Assembly (NCBI RefSeq): GCF_900155685.1 | Contig: NZ_LT732547.1 | Coordinates: 207,648-271,647 of the forward strand | Source: Paenibacillus bouchesdurhonensis | GTDB lineage: Bacteria > Bacillota > Bacilli > Paenibacillales > Paenibacillaceae | Direction of reading: 5' to 3' | Length of the DNA stretch: 64,000 nt | Part shown: piece after piece, positions 52,262 through 61,546 of the stretch | Layout: every line of letters begins with the position of its first letter | How positions within the stretch are numbered: the stretch's first letter is position 1 | Notes under the pieces: generated by a model | Databases searched by the model: none | What the model was told of the DNA's origin: nothing | What the model saw: the letters and a program-made list of their open reading frames with translations, nothing else | Position numbers and translations under genes: made by a program

Positions 52262-52313
52262 TATACCCACGGTATAAAAACTTGATTTTATTAGACCGAT
52301 GATATAAAATCAT
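52262..52313. promoter_or_regulatory. Two operator candidates between tetR and the exporter
   Basis: TATACCCACGGTATA (52262-52276) is a perfect 6-3-6 palindrome. A second, looser one (about 52287-52312, ATTTTATTAGACCGATGATA...) shares the ACCG core and A/T arms. Both lie in the divergent promoter region and fit a TetR dimer pair. Confidence 0.6.
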
Positions 52314-52357
52314 CAAGTAACTTTAAATTTTAATATAGAGATAGGAGAAGCATCAGC

Positions 52358-53854
52358 ATGAGCAATACTGTTAAACAGTTAGAAAAACCACCCTACTTAA
52401 TGCTAGGCTTGTTATTTTTCGCAACCTTTGTTGCATTTCTTAATAATTCATTGTTAAATGTCGCTTTGCCGACCATCATGAATGATTTCAAGATTGACTA
52501 TTCTGCCGTCCAATGGTTATCTACAGGCTATATGCTCGTAAGCGGGATTCTGATTCCTGTATCAGCCTTCCTGCTTACCAGATTTACGAATCGCAGTTTA
52601 TTTATTACGGCCTTATCCATTTTTACTCTTGGTACGGTCATTGCCGCTTATTCTCCAAACTTTGGTTGGTTAATCGCTGGCCGTATGATCCAGGCGGCAG
52701 GCTCCTCCGTCATGTCTCCTTTGTTGATGAACATTATGTTAATCAGCTTCCCACGTGAGAAGCGTGGCGCGGCCATGGGGATCTTTGGTCTGGTTATGAT
52801 CGTGGCTCCGGCTATCGGGCCTACGTTATCCGGTTATATCGTGCAATATTATGACTGGCGCATCTTGTTCGAAATGATTCTTCCATTCGCCGTAGTTGCC
52901 TTACTCCTGGCGGTTTGGAAGTTCCGCAGCGTTATGCCAACTAAGCCGACACAGCTTGACTATCTTTCTGTGGTCCTGAGTACAATCGGCTTCGGCGGAC
53001 TGCTCTATGGCTTCAGTGATGCAAGCAGCGCCGGCTGGGATGATCCTGTAGTTATCACCTGCTTAGTTGCTGGTGCAATCGCATTGGCGCTATTTATCAT
53101 TCGTCAGCTGCGTCTCGACATTCCATTATTGAATCTCGACATTTATAAATACCCGATGTATTCGATGGCTTCTATCATTTCGGCCGTCAATGCTGCGGCT
53201 CTATTCTCAGGTATGATTTTGACGCCTGCTTATGTGCAAAATGTTCGCGGGATTACACCGCTGGAGTCTGGATTAATGATGCTACCAGGTGCCATCGTCA
53301 TGGGGATTATGTCACCGATTACAGGGAAGCTGTTCGATAAGTTTGGGCCTCGTATTCTTGGCTTTATCGGATTATCTATTACAGTAGTAACGACATTCTT
53401 GATGTCGAAATTTGATCTTGAAACAACGTATAGCTATATCATTACCTTGTATTCTGTGCGAATGTTCGGGATCTCCATGGTCATGATGCCGATTATGACC
53501 AATGGTTTGAATCAGCTGCCTACACGGCTGAATCCGCATGGTACAGCGGCTAACAACACAATTCAGCAGGTAGCTGGCGCGATCGGCACGGCGATCTTCG
53601 TATCCATCATGAACTCCAAGACCAAGGCAAGTGCGGCTAGTCAATTGGCTGCCATCGATCCAACCACGATTACGGATCAAGTTAAGGCTCAGATTGGCCA
53701 AACGGCGCTGCTAGAGGGCATTCAATATTCCTTCGTCATTGCAGCTGCGACCACCTTAGTTGCTCTGATTCTTACTCTATTCCTCAAACGTGTAGACGTA
53801 AGCAAGGAGGCTCTCGCTAAGATTGAAGCCGAGCCTGTGCCTGGAGTGAAATAA
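52358..53854 (+). CDS. DHA2-family MFS drug exporter (EmrB/QacA type)
   Basis: 498 residues, about 14 membrane segments. The first, LGLLFFATFVAFLNNSLLNV, leads to ALPTIMNDFKIDYSAVQWL, and the antiporter stretch GIFGLVMIVAPAIGPTLSGY is visible. It exports lipophilic drugs or cations by proton exchange. GATAGGAGAAG precedes the ATG. It is controlled by the divergent TetR gene. Compare the truncated exporter at 50864. A hairpin at 53895 ends it. Confidence 0.95.
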   Translation: MSNTVKQLEKPPYLMLGLLFFATFVAFLNNSLLNVALPTIMNDFKIDYSAVQWLSTGYMLVSGILIPVSAFLLTRFTNRSLFITALSIFTLGTVIAAYSPNFGWLIAGRMIQAAGSSVMSPLLMNIMLISFPREKRGAAMGIFGLVMIVAPAIGPTLSGYIVQYYDWRILFEMILPFAVVALLLAVWKFRSVMPTKPTQLDYLSVVLSTIGFGGLLYGFSDASSAGWDDPVVITCLVAGAIALALFIIRQLRLDIPLLNLDIYKYPMYSMASIISAVNAAALFSGMILTPAYVQNVRGITPLESGLMMLPGAIVMGIMSPITGKLFDKFGPRILGFIGLSITVVTTFLMSKFDLETTYSYIITLYSVRMFGISMVMMPIMTNGLNQLPTRLNPHGTAANNTIQQVAGAIGTAIFVSIMNSKTKASAASQLAAIDPTTITDQVKAQIGQTALLEGIQYSFVIAAATTLVALILTLFLKRVDVSKEALAKIEAEPVPGVK

Positions 53855-53894
53855 GCGAAACGAAATAAGTAGAATGATATAACTCAACCCTGAG

Positions 53895-53940
53895 AGCTCG
53901 AAGCGATAGTCTTATGACTGCCAGCTTCGGGCTTTTCTTT
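53895..53940 (+). terminator. Rho-independent terminator after the DHA2 exporter
   Basis: AGCTCGAAGC (53895-53904) pairs with GCTTCGGGCT (53924-53933, one G-U), followed by TTTCTTT. Confidence 0.8.
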
Positions 53941-54053
53941 ACTTCGACTTGTTAAAATTTTGGGGTTTGATCTTTAGATTCGACCATTTAATCAGGCATG
54001 GGGATAGAGTAAGATCGAATCAGGTATACCTTTGAAAGAGGAGGTTGTCGGCG

Positions 54054-56075
54054 ATGAGGCTATCTAGCATGCTGAGTAATGGCATGGTATTGCAGAGGAA
54101 CGCAATGGTGATGATATGGGGGACTGCCGAGAGCGGCAGGAAGGTACAGGTTTCTTTTCTCGGAAAAGAATACGGCACGACGGCCGACTCTAAGGGAGAT
54201 TGGCGTGTGGCATTAGAGAAGCTGCAGTCTGGCGGTCCGTATGAAATGACGATATCCATGGAGCATCAGGAGAGCATCATTCAAAGCGTCATTCGCGATA
54301 TTCTGATTGGCGATGTATGGGTGCTTGGCGGGCAGTCCAATATGGAGCTGCCTGTGCGAAGAACGCTCGATGTGCTGGCGGAGGAAGTGGCAAGCGTAAA
54401 TCTTCCCTTCATTCGCCAGTTTGCTGTACCACAGACTTACAACTTTCACGGTGTTCAGCATGAGCTTCCTCGGGCTGAACACCGTGATGCGGCGCAAGGG
54501 GGAGAATGGATCGCAGCCACTCCGGAGGAAGTGATGAACTTTAGTGCGGTTGGGCTCTTTTTTGCCAAGGAATTGTATGAAAAATATCAGGTGCCGATTG
54601 GTTTGATTCACGCCGCGGTAGGCGGGACGCCAATCGAAGCCTGGATCAGCGAGCCAACGCTTAAAGGCATCGGCGGTTATGAAGCTGTACTTGAGCAGTG
54701 TAAGGACGATAACTATGTAAGCGAAACCAAGCATAGGGATGAAGAACGTAACCGCATATGGTATAACCATTTGAACGATACTGACCTGGGGCTGAAGGAG
54801 GGCTGGTTTTGTTCCTCGTATGACACTTCGGATTGGAAAGATATCGAGGTTCCGGGCTCCTGGGCGGGCAGCAAGCTGGCCTCGGTGCGCGGCGCAGTTT
54901 GGCTGCATAGAGAATTCGATGTGCCGGCCTCCATGCTGGAGGATGAAATGTTGGATAATCAGATGCGGAATGGCGAAATGTTGAATGATCAAATGCTGCA
55001 TGATGAAATGCAGAATAGTGAAGTGTGTAATAGTGAAGTTCTTCTGAAGCTCGGCACGATTGTCGATGCGGATGATACGTATATCAACGGGGTTTGCATC
55101 GGCAGTACCGGGTATATGTATCCGCCGAGACGCTACCCGGTTCCGAGGGGACTATTGAAGCCGGGGAGGAATAAAATTGCCGTGCGCGTGATCAGTACGC
55201 AGAATACCGGAGGCTTTGTGAAGGACATGCCGTATAAGCTGGTTGCAGGCAATCAGGAGCTCGACTTGCAGGGCACATGGAAATATCGTGTCGGTGCGGT
55301 TACTGAGGCTTTGGAGCCTCAGACCTTCTTTCAATACATTCCCTCAGGCGTCTACAACAGTATGATTGCGCCTTTGCGGGATTATCCAATCAAGGGAATT
55401 CTATGGTACCAAGGCGAATCCAATACGGGGCGGCCTGCTGGATACAGCGAATTATTCGCAAGCTTAGTTCAGGATTGGCGGCGCAATTGGGGTGACGACG
55501 ACATCCCGTTCATTTATGCGCAGCTCGCTAATTTGGGGGAAGAGGACGACACGCAAGTGAACTGGGCAGAGCTTCGAGAGGAGCAGCGCAAAGGGTTGCA
55601 GGTACCCGATACCGCGATGGCTGTAACGATAGATGTCGGAGAATATAACGACCTGCATCCCCAGGATAAGAAAACGGTGGGTCAACGGCTCGCGCTGTGT
55701 GCCCGTAGGCTGGCCTATAGTGAGGAACAATTGGTGTACAGCGGCCCGATGTTCAAAAGCATGGAGCTTACTGGGGTTGCTAATCCAGAAGATGTGATTA
55801 CGGCGGATGATGCGAGAGCGATTGTCCTGCATTTCGACCATGTCGGCAGCGGACTAACCACGTGGGGTGGCGGCAAGCTCCAAGGGTTTGCGATATGTGG
55901 CTCGGATGGCCGCTTCGTCCCTGCGGATGCGGTCATCTCCGGCGACACCGTCATCGTTAAGCATGACGAGATCCGGCAGCCTGTTCATGTCAGGTATGCA
56001 TGGTCGAACAATCCTGCGAGGGCGAACTTGTATAACCGCGAAGGTCTTCCGGCTTCGCCGTTTAGTACATGGTGA
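54054..56075 (+). CDS. Sialate O-acetylesterase-like esterase with internal repeat insertion
   Basis: 673 residues. SGNH/SASA hydrolase motifs: DVWVLGGQSNMELP (Ser95), IHAAVGGTPIEAWI, GILWYQGESNT, and the dyad DLHPQDK (Asp533, His535). A jelly-roll domain (WKDIEVPGSWAG ... DADDTYINGVCIG) is inserted between, as in the family. These remove acetyl groups from sialic acids or plant glycans. It has no signal peptide, so it is cytoplasmic. The ATG at 54054 is 7 bases after AGGAGG. Oddity: residues about 297-325 are a degenerate repeat of Met, Asp/Asn and Glu (MLEDEMLDNQM, then MLNDQMLHDEM) in the middle of the jelly roll. Monocistronic, next to the YesM/YesN transporter cluster. Confidence 0.92.
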   Translation: MRLSSMLSNGMVLQRNAMVMIWGTAESGRKVQVSFLGKEYGTTADSKGDWRVALEKLQSGGPYEMTISMEHQESIIQSVIRDILIGDVWVLGGQSNMELPVRRTLDVLAEEVASVNLPFIRQFAVPQTYNFHGVQHELPRAEHRDAAQGGEWIAATPEEVMNFSAVGLFFAKELYEKYQVPIGLIHAAVGGTPIEAWISEPTLKGIGGYEAVLEQCKDDNYVSETKHRDEERNRIWYNHLNDTDLGLKEGWFCSSYDTSDWKDIEVPGSWAGSKLASVRGAVWLHREFDVPASMLEDEMLDNQMRNGEMLNDQMLHDEMQNSEVCNSEVLLKLGTIVDADDTYINGVCIGSTGYMYPPRRYPVPRGLLKPGRNKIAVRVISTQNTGGFVKDMPYKLVAGNQELDLQGTWKYRVGAVTEALEPQTFFQYIPSGVYNSMIAPLRDYPIKGILWYQGESNTGRPAGYSELFASLVQDWRRNWGDDDIPFIYAQLANLGEEDDTQVNWAELREEQRKGLQVPDTAMAVTIDVGEYNDLHPQDKKTVGQRLALCARRLAYSEEQLVYSGPMFKSMELTGVANPEDVITADDARAIVLHFDHVGSGLTTWGGGKLQGFAICGSDGRFVPADAVISGDTVIVKHDEIRQPVHVRYAWSNNPARANLYNREGLPASPFSTW

Positions 56076-56821
56076 GAACTGCTGGGAAATAAGCGATGGC
56101 CTGGATGAGATGAGCGAATAAGCTTCGTTATAGCCTCCAACCCTTTGCATCCTTACGGAAACTTATGCAATAAGCGTGGGGACAGCTTAACTAAGAGCAC
56201 CGCCTGACCTGGCATGGAGGGAAGTGCGCCTGAATTCGTGCAAAAGTGCTACGATTTTATTTTGATAATGCAAGATGAATCGGAAATTGGGGTTATTTAG
56301 GATAGATGACCCTCGCCCACATCCATTTTAATAATTTAACTTGTATAAATGGAATTATAGTAGTTACTTTCTACGGCAAGGAAGGAAAAGTAGATTTAAA
56401 TGGGTTTCATGTCGTTAGAAGAAGGGAATGGCTAATCATGGGCTGGATTCTTAATTTTAGGAGCATCAAATCCAACTAATCCCCTAAAATATTCGTTTAG
56501 AGCATAACTAGATACAGGAATTCCATTTAGTGTTCAGTAGCTTAGTGTTCAGCAGCTTAATGTTCAGCAGTTTTGTATACGCGTCTTAGTGTACGATACA
56601 GCTTAGTATACGCAAATGGCTCCCTGTAATGTCAAGGACAGCATGTACGGGACTATCCAGTCCCAAATAATGTAATATTTCTACTGATGCAATTTTAATA
56701 TATTCCCCCTCCACGGTTTCTTTAGGACTAAAAAGGGAGAGTTTTTAATCTATGGGTATAACGGGCATCGCTTTACAAGGGAATTAACAAGTATTACCAC
56801 CACTATTGGAGTTATAAAAAT
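56076..56821. other. Long intergenic stretch without genes
   Basis: About 750 bp. No ORF with a ribosome-binding site or recognisable product is seen. It contains a short tandem repeat (56527-56571) followed by a pair of GTATACGC words at about 56576 and 56611. Otherwise featureless and AT-rich. Confidence 0.45.
56527..56571. repeat. 15-bp tandem repeat, three units
   Basis: Three adjacent 15-bp units, TTAGTGTTCAGTAGC, TTAGTGTTCAGCAGC and TTAATGTTCAGCAGT, differ by one or two bases each. No coding context. Probably slippage. Confidence 0.75.
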
Positions 56822-56873
56822 AGCGATCTGTTAATGAGCCATAAACGCTCGATAACAGATCGCTCTTTATTTG
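56822..56873. terminator. Bidirectional hairpin terminator
   Basis: A 12-bp perfect stem, AGCGATCTGTTA / TAACAGATCGCT, with T-rich sequence on both sides (CTTTATTT on plus, ATTTTTATA on minus). It lies beyond the AraC-GyrI relic on the minus strand. Confidence 0.8.
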
Positions 56874-56922
56874 AGTTCGGCATAATAATTCTATATTCCA
56901 CGCTCATACCATTTAGTTCAGC

Positions 56923-57340
56923 TTAATCATCCCATGCCAACTGTATTTTCACGACAGGCGTACATAAGAAGGTCAACAATAATTCCGGAGGCACATTGTG
57001 GTTCTGGTACCATTCGTAATTCGGTCTGGTTGGATCGATTGTCCAGCCGCTGTCAGGCAGCCATTCCTGAATCCACCGATCCCAGGTCGGGCCGATCTCT
57101 TCGGAAGAGCCGAAATGCACAATAACGGCATATAGCCCCCTGCTCCATACGGAGCCGTTTTAAGCATTCATGCACATTCTCGCAGGTAAGCTCGCGAAAC
57201 TTACGGTGAAAATGATACGGCGAGGAATATACCTCCTTGGAGATTTGCCGGAAATTCAACGGTTCATCGAGAGCATTCATCATCCGCAGAATGGCTTCCT
57301 CCACTTTACGATGCCAGTCAATCTTCGTATTGGTTCTCAT
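56923..57340 (-). pseudogene. AraC-GyrI-like regulator with internal deletion and frameshift
   Basis: The 5' part keeps an AraC HTH (EPLNFRQISKEVYSSPYHFH, RKFRELTCENVHECLKRLRM). The 3' part, in another frame, reads AVIVHFGSSEEIGPTWDRWI, EWLPDSGWTIDP, then NVPPELLLTFLCTP, which is the end of a GyrI/effector-binding domain. The middle (most of the second HTH and the first half of GyrI, roughly 150 residues) is missing. The junction lies near 57125-57145. Intact relatives have about 290 residues. Confidence 0.8.
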
Positions 57341-57452
57341 AACACCTCTAATGATAGTTCCCTTGGGAGTATTTGACCTGTCTCGTATTGCGCTTTTCAG
57401 GATGTGCTACCCATTTCGGAATGAAATTTCACTATGAAAATAAATTCTCCAC

Positions 57453-57486
57453 AAAACAGCTCCATACCTGTTTAGGTATGGAGCTG
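57453..57486 (-). terminator. Terminator of the 57.5-61.2 kb ABC operon
   Basis: CAGCTCCATACC (57457-57468) pairs perfectly with GGTATGGAGCTG (57475-57486); on the minus strand the stem is followed by TTTTGTGG. Confidence 0.85.
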
Positions 57487-57563
57487 CTTGCCTCTACATA
57501 GATCCACATTGACCTACATAGATATACATGAATCCCTCTGAATCCCCTGGAAGCTGCTTTATT

Positions 57564-59309
57564 CTACTTATACTCGCCCGTGTATTTCGGAGATACCAGG
57601 TTGACGCCCGTTGCCTTCTTAAACTCTTGAACGCGTGTATTCTTCGCTGCTTCAATGCTGCCAAGGCCAAGCTTATCCAATGTAGCCATAGCCTCACTGT
57701 AGAGGGACTCGAACTCAGCGGCGTTCTTGGCCAAAATCATCTTCGGAACGATTTGCGCCCAGTAGACGGTGATCTTGGCTTCCGCGTTCGCTTCCTTGGA
57801 GCCCGGCTCATAAGCGTCGAACAGGTTGCCTGAGTCTAAGACGTCATTGCTGTACATGTACTTGGCTGCGCCATGGAACAGGCCGTCCATATATTGGGTT
57901 TGCTCATTCTCTTCGGCTTCTCTGACATGCTTAAGCCATACCTCGTTCGTTAACCACCAGATCGATTCGAAGCCCCATTTCTTCGTAGCGGCGTTCCAAT
58001 CCGCGTTGAACTCTTCATCGATCTCCGGATTGCGCTTGTATTTGCCATCGGAGGTAACTGTGAACGTCTCGCCTTCTTTGCCGAAGAAGCTGGCTACATG
58101 ACCCTGCTCACTGTACAGGTATTCCAGAAATTGAATCGCACGGTCTGCGTGCTTGGACTTCTTGCTGACGAAGGTCAGCGTCCAGCCTTTGTTCAATGAC
58201 CTCGGATATTGAGGCAGTGTGCCTTCATTGGACTTGATGGCATCGATCGTAATGTATTTTGCATTGGGATCGGAAATATACAACTGGCTGATCGGTGTCG
58301 TATAGTCGGCGTAGCTTCCGATCTTCATGAAGACGGCGCCCTGCGTCATTTTCTCTTCAATTTGGTTCCGTGCACTGGTGAAGTTCTCCAGAGACAGCAG
58401 ACCTTCGGAGTATAATCGATTGCTGAACTCCAGCACATGCTTGAATTCATCTGTTCTGCGGAGGTCAACATAAGAACCGTCCTCCGCTTCCGGTACCGCA
58501 CCGAAGGAACCGGCCAGCACGCCCAGGGAATCATTGATATATTTATCCTTGTCATCGAAATACAGCGGCATTACGGTCATGCCATTGTATTGAATATTCG
58601 CCTCTTTCACTTTCTTCAGGGCCGCGATGAAGGAGTCTTCCTGCTGCAGATCCTCTACCGTAATCCCTAATTGATCCATGATGTCTTTTCTTACAATAAT
58701 TTGGCCATTGGAGCGTTCGTTATAGAATTTCTTGACGTCGGGATACTGCTCCAGCATTTCTGGCGACACATAGTAGTTCGGGATCGCGTAAAGATTACCG
58801 TCTGCCTGCGTATACCATTCGACCATCGTCTCCGGCAGAATCGTAGTCAAGTAAGGGTCATATTGCTCCATTAATTCATTCAGCGGAGCTACCATCCCGC
58901 TATTCATCAGCGTCTGGATAAGCGAAGTGCTGTTCCAGCGATCCAGCGTAATAATATCCGGCAGATTGCTGGTTGCCATCATGACGTTGAATTCCGCGTT
59001 TACATCGTTGCCCGCATGAATGAAGTCCACGCTGACCCCGGTTTCTTCCGTAATGAGCTTATCCACATAGTTATTTTTGGCGTCCCACTTCTTGGAATAT
59101 CCCGCCACCCCGGTGTACCAGGACAGAGACACAGGCGAGGTGTCCGATTTCCAGCCAGGCTCGCTGGCAGACTGAGAGGCTGCTGCATTTTGAGAAGCAT
59201 TCGGTTCGGCCGGCGTATTGTTGCCTGCCCCTTTTTGACTGGAACAGCCGGTGATCATGACCGTCAGAGCCAGCGCAATCGCCATGAATCGTAGTGATGC
59301 TTTGTTCAT
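57564..59309 (-). CDS. ABC transporter solute-binding lipoprotein (LipO/YtcQ-like)
   Basis: 581 residues from the ATG at 59309 (MNKASLRFMAIALALTVMIT; lipobox ITGC) after AGGGGGAAATA. Family features: DTSPVSLSWYTGVAGYSKKW, EETGVSVDFIHAGND, ATSNLPDIITLDRW, LYAIPNYY, FNRSGQ-like FYNERSNGQIIVRKDIMDQL, and ALNRGWTL-like SLNKGWTLTFVSKKSKHADR. It binds an oligosaccharide for the two permeases upstream in the operon. It is the last gene, with a terminator downstream. Confidence 0.94.
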   Translation of the reverse strand: MNKASLRFMAIALALTVMITGCSSQKGAGNNTPAEPNASQNAAASQSASEPGWKSDTSPVSLSWYTGVAGYSKKWDAKNNYVDKLITEETGVSVDFIHAGNDVNAEFNVMMATSNLPDIITLDRWNSTSLIQTLMNSGMVAPLNELMEQYDPYLTTILPETMVEWYTQADGNLYAIPNYYVSPEMLEQYPDVKKFYNERSNGQIIVRKDIMDQLGITVEDLQQEDSFIAALKKVKEANIQYNGMTVMPLYFDDKDKYINDSLGVLAGSFGAVPEAEDGSYVDLRRTDEFKHVLEFSNRLYSEGLLSLENFTSARNQIEEKMTQGAVFMKIGSYADYTTPISQLYISDPNAKYITIDAIKSNEGTLPQYPRSLNKGWTLTFVSKKSKHADRAIQFLEYLYSEQGHVASFFGKEGETFTVTSDGKYKRNPEIDEEFNADWNAATKKWGFESIWWLTNEVWLKHVREAEENEQTQYMDGLFHGAAKYMYSNDVLDSGNLFDAYEPGSKEANAEAKITVYWAQIVPKMILAKNAAEFESLYSEAMATLDKLGLGSIEAAKNTRVQEFKKATGVNLVSPKYTGEYK

Positions 59310-59367
59310 TGTATTTCCCCCTATGTGTAAAATAGTAAACTTTATATCATCAATCCTCAAATGCCGC

Positions 59368-60258
59368 TTAACCTTTGACAGAACCAATGAGCATTCCTTT
59401 GATAAAGAATTTCTGTACGAAAGGATAAACGAGCACAATCGGCAGTGATGCAGCAACCATGGCGGCTAACTGTAAGGTGGTGGTGGTGACTGAACCCTGC
59501 GCCGCTCCGAGTGTGCCCGACATATTCGCAAGCAATAGGGCGGCCTCCGTACTCTGAATCAATTTCAGGATATACAGCTGCACGGTCTGCAGGCTGTCGC
59601 CCTGGGTGAAGATCATGGCATCGTAGTAGGCATTCCAGTGTCCAACCGCTGTAAATAGAGAAATGGCAGCAATAACAGGCTTGGACAGCGAGAGGATAAT
59701 GCGGAAAAATATCGTGTACTCGCCTGCGCCGTCAATTTTGGCCGATTCGATCAATGCTTCAGGAAGCTCGGCAAAATAAGAGCGGAACAGAATCACATTC
59801 CAGAAGCTAAACAGCGTCGGAATAATAAAGACCAGGAAATGATTGTAGAGCCCCAGCGCGTTAATCAGAATGAAATAAGGGATCAGGCCGCCGCTCAAAT
59901 ACATGCTCATCAGCCCGAGTGTGGAATACAGCCTTTTAAATTTCAGGTTCCTCCGCGAGAAGGCATAGGCGAATAAGGCGGTAAAAAGAACATGGCTCGC
60001 GGTTCCGATCACTGTTCTGGATAAGGTTACAGCGAAGGATTTCACTAAGGCGGTATCGCTGAACAGCGCGCTATAGTTATCCCATGTGAACTGTCTTGTC
60101 CACAGATACACGCCGCCCTTGGCATAGTCGAGGCCATCATTGAATGAGCCGATAACGGAATACCAGAAGGGATATAGGGTGAGTACGATTAAGCAAGCCA
60201 TGATGAATACGTTGAACATATTGAACAGCCGGTTGGGCCATGAATGATCTTTAACCAT
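59368..60258 (-). CDS. ABC sugar permease, YtcP/LplC type
   Basis: 296 residues, six membrane segments (NVFIMACLIVLTLYPFWYSV first). The EAA-like loop is LPEALIESAKIDGAGEYTIF; the end FIKGMLIGSVKG is typical. AAGGAGGT precedes the ATG, 10 nt after the partner permease. It forms the channel with the next gene. Confidence 0.94.
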   Translation of the reverse strand: MVKDHSWPNRLFNMFNVFIMACLIVLTLYPFWYSVIGSFNDGLDYAKGGVYLWTRQFTWDNYSALFSDTALVKSFAVTLSRTVIGTASHVLFTALFAYAFSRRNLKFKRLYSTLGLMSMYLSGGLIPYFILINALGLYNHFLVFIIPTLFSFWNVILFRSYFAELPEALIESAKIDGAGEYTIFFRIILSLSKPVIAAISLFTAVGHWNAYYDAMIFTQGDSLQTVQLYILKLIQSTEAALLLANMSGTLGAAQGSVTTTTLQLAAMVAASLPIVLVYPFVQKFFIKGMLIGSVKG

Positions 60259-60268
60259 AAGTACCTCC

Positions 60269-61237
60269 TTAAAAAATCCCTTTCCCGGTTATTTTCTTCG
60301 CTATGAAATTAGCCAGGTACAGTAGGAATAGCGCAATAACGGTTTTCATTAATCCGACGGCCGTAGCGTACTCCATACGGAATTCCCGTAAACCGACCTT
60401 ATACACATAAGTGTCGATGACCTCACTGGCGTCAATGTTCAGCGGATTCTGCAGGACGAAGAACTGGTCAAAGCCGCTGTTCAGAATATTGCTAATGGAG
60501 AAGACGAGCAGGATCACAATCGTACCCGTAATTGCCGGCAGCGTTATATGCCAAATGCGGCGAAACCGCGAGGCACCGTCCATATAAGCCGCTTCGTACA
60601 TCTCCTGGTCGATGCTGGCAATCGCCGCAAGATATAGAATGGCGCCCCAGCCTAATTCCTTGACTAAATTCGTAAGCACCGCCAGCATCCAGAAGTAATC
60701 CTTCTCCGCGAGGAAATGAATCGGCTCGGAAATGATGCCGAAGTTCACGAGCAGGTAGTTCAATACGCCATTGCTCGGCGACAGGATGTTGATGATTAAT
60801 CCCCCGAAGATGCTCCAGGAAATAAAGTGCGGCAGATAAGTGATCGTCTGCGTTAGCTTCTTAAAGCGCGGGAAGGTGAGTTCATTCAGGAACAGCGCAA
60901 ACAGGATCGTGACCGGAAAGGTAATGATGAGACCCAATAAGTTGATCCCAAGCGTATTGCGCAGCATGTTCCAAAAGTTAATATCCGAAATGAATTCTTT
61001 GAAGTTCGCCAACCCGACCCATTCCGACGAGAAAATCCCCTGGATTCCCGTGACGATGTTGTAATCCTTAAAGGCGATAATGACACCGTAAAGCGGAATG
61101 AACGTGAAGATTAGAATAAATAAGATGCCCGGTATAATCATCGATTGGAGCGAAAGCTGATCCCGATTGCGGAAAGATCGTTTCTCTCGTGCCAAAGCTG
61201 GATTTGAATTCGCTGTTGAAGCTTCCGAGTCTGTCAT
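60269..61237 (-). CDS. ABC sugar permease, LplB type
   Basis: 322 residues. An N-terminal tail of about 30 residues precedes the first membrane segment (IIPGILFILIFTFIPLYGVI). The EAA-like loop is MYEAAYMDGASRFRRIWHIT and the C-terminus is LANFIAKKITGKGIF. AAGGGGTTTAGAGAGAG precedes the ATG. It is the first gene of the operon, downstream of a response regulator gene and a cre-like site. Confidence 0.94.
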   Translation of the reverse strand: MTDSEASTANSNPALAREKRSFRNRDQLSLQSMIIPGILFILIFTFIPLYGVIIAFKDYNIVTGIQGIFSSEWVGLANFKEFISDINFWNMLRNTLGINLLGLIITFPVTILFALFLNELTFPRFKKLTQTITYLPHFISWSIFGGLIINILSPSNGVLNYLLVNFGIISEPIHFLAEKDYFWMLAVLTNLVKELGWGAILYLAAIASIDQEMYEAAYMDGASRFRRIWHITLPAITGTIVILLVFSISNILNSGFDQFFVLQNPLNIDASEVIDTYVYKVGLREFRMEYATAVGLMKTVIALFLLYLANFIAKKITGKGIF

Positions 61238-61276
61238 CTCTCTCTAAACCCCTTTCTCTTTTGCTGTATAACTAAA

Positions 61277-61292
61277 TTGTAAGCGCATTATT
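61277..61292. promoter_or_regulatory. cre-like site upstream of the second ABC operon
   Basis: TTGTAAGCGCATTATT matches most of the CcpA consensus (TTGNNARCG core intact, right arm weaker). It lies 40 bp before the permease start, in the promoter region. Confidence 0.4.
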
Positions 61293-61363
61293 TAAGAGGA
61301 AACAGGACTCAGATTTGTGAAAAGGTATCATTATTCGTCATCCGAAAACCATCTATCGACATG

Positions 61364-61401
61364 CAAAAACCTTCACATTCGCCGCATCGAACGTGAAGGT
61401 T
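61364..61401 (-). terminator. Terminator after the YesN-type gene
   Basis: AACCTTCAC (61368-61376) pairs with GTGAAGGTT (61393-61401), and Ts follow on the minus strand. It separates the two-component genes from the ABC operon. Confidence 0.75.
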
Positions 61402-61430
61402 GGAAACTTGCAGAGAGGCCACAGCCAACA

Positions 61431-61480
61431 TAAAGTCGCGTAAATCCACATAAATCCGCATAAATCCGTATACATCCGTT
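61431..61480. repeat. 10-bp tandem repeat
   Basis: Five decamers in register: TAAAGTCGCG, TAAATCCACA, TAAATCCGCA, TAAATCCGTA and TACATCCGTT. The 10-bp period equals one helical turn. It lies between the response-regulator stop and its terminator. Confidence 0.7.
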
Positions 61481-61546
61481 ACAGCCTACATCAAGCTCAG
61501 CACTCAGCATAAAGTGCTAAAGCCACCATGTGCCGAGCAGCATCAA

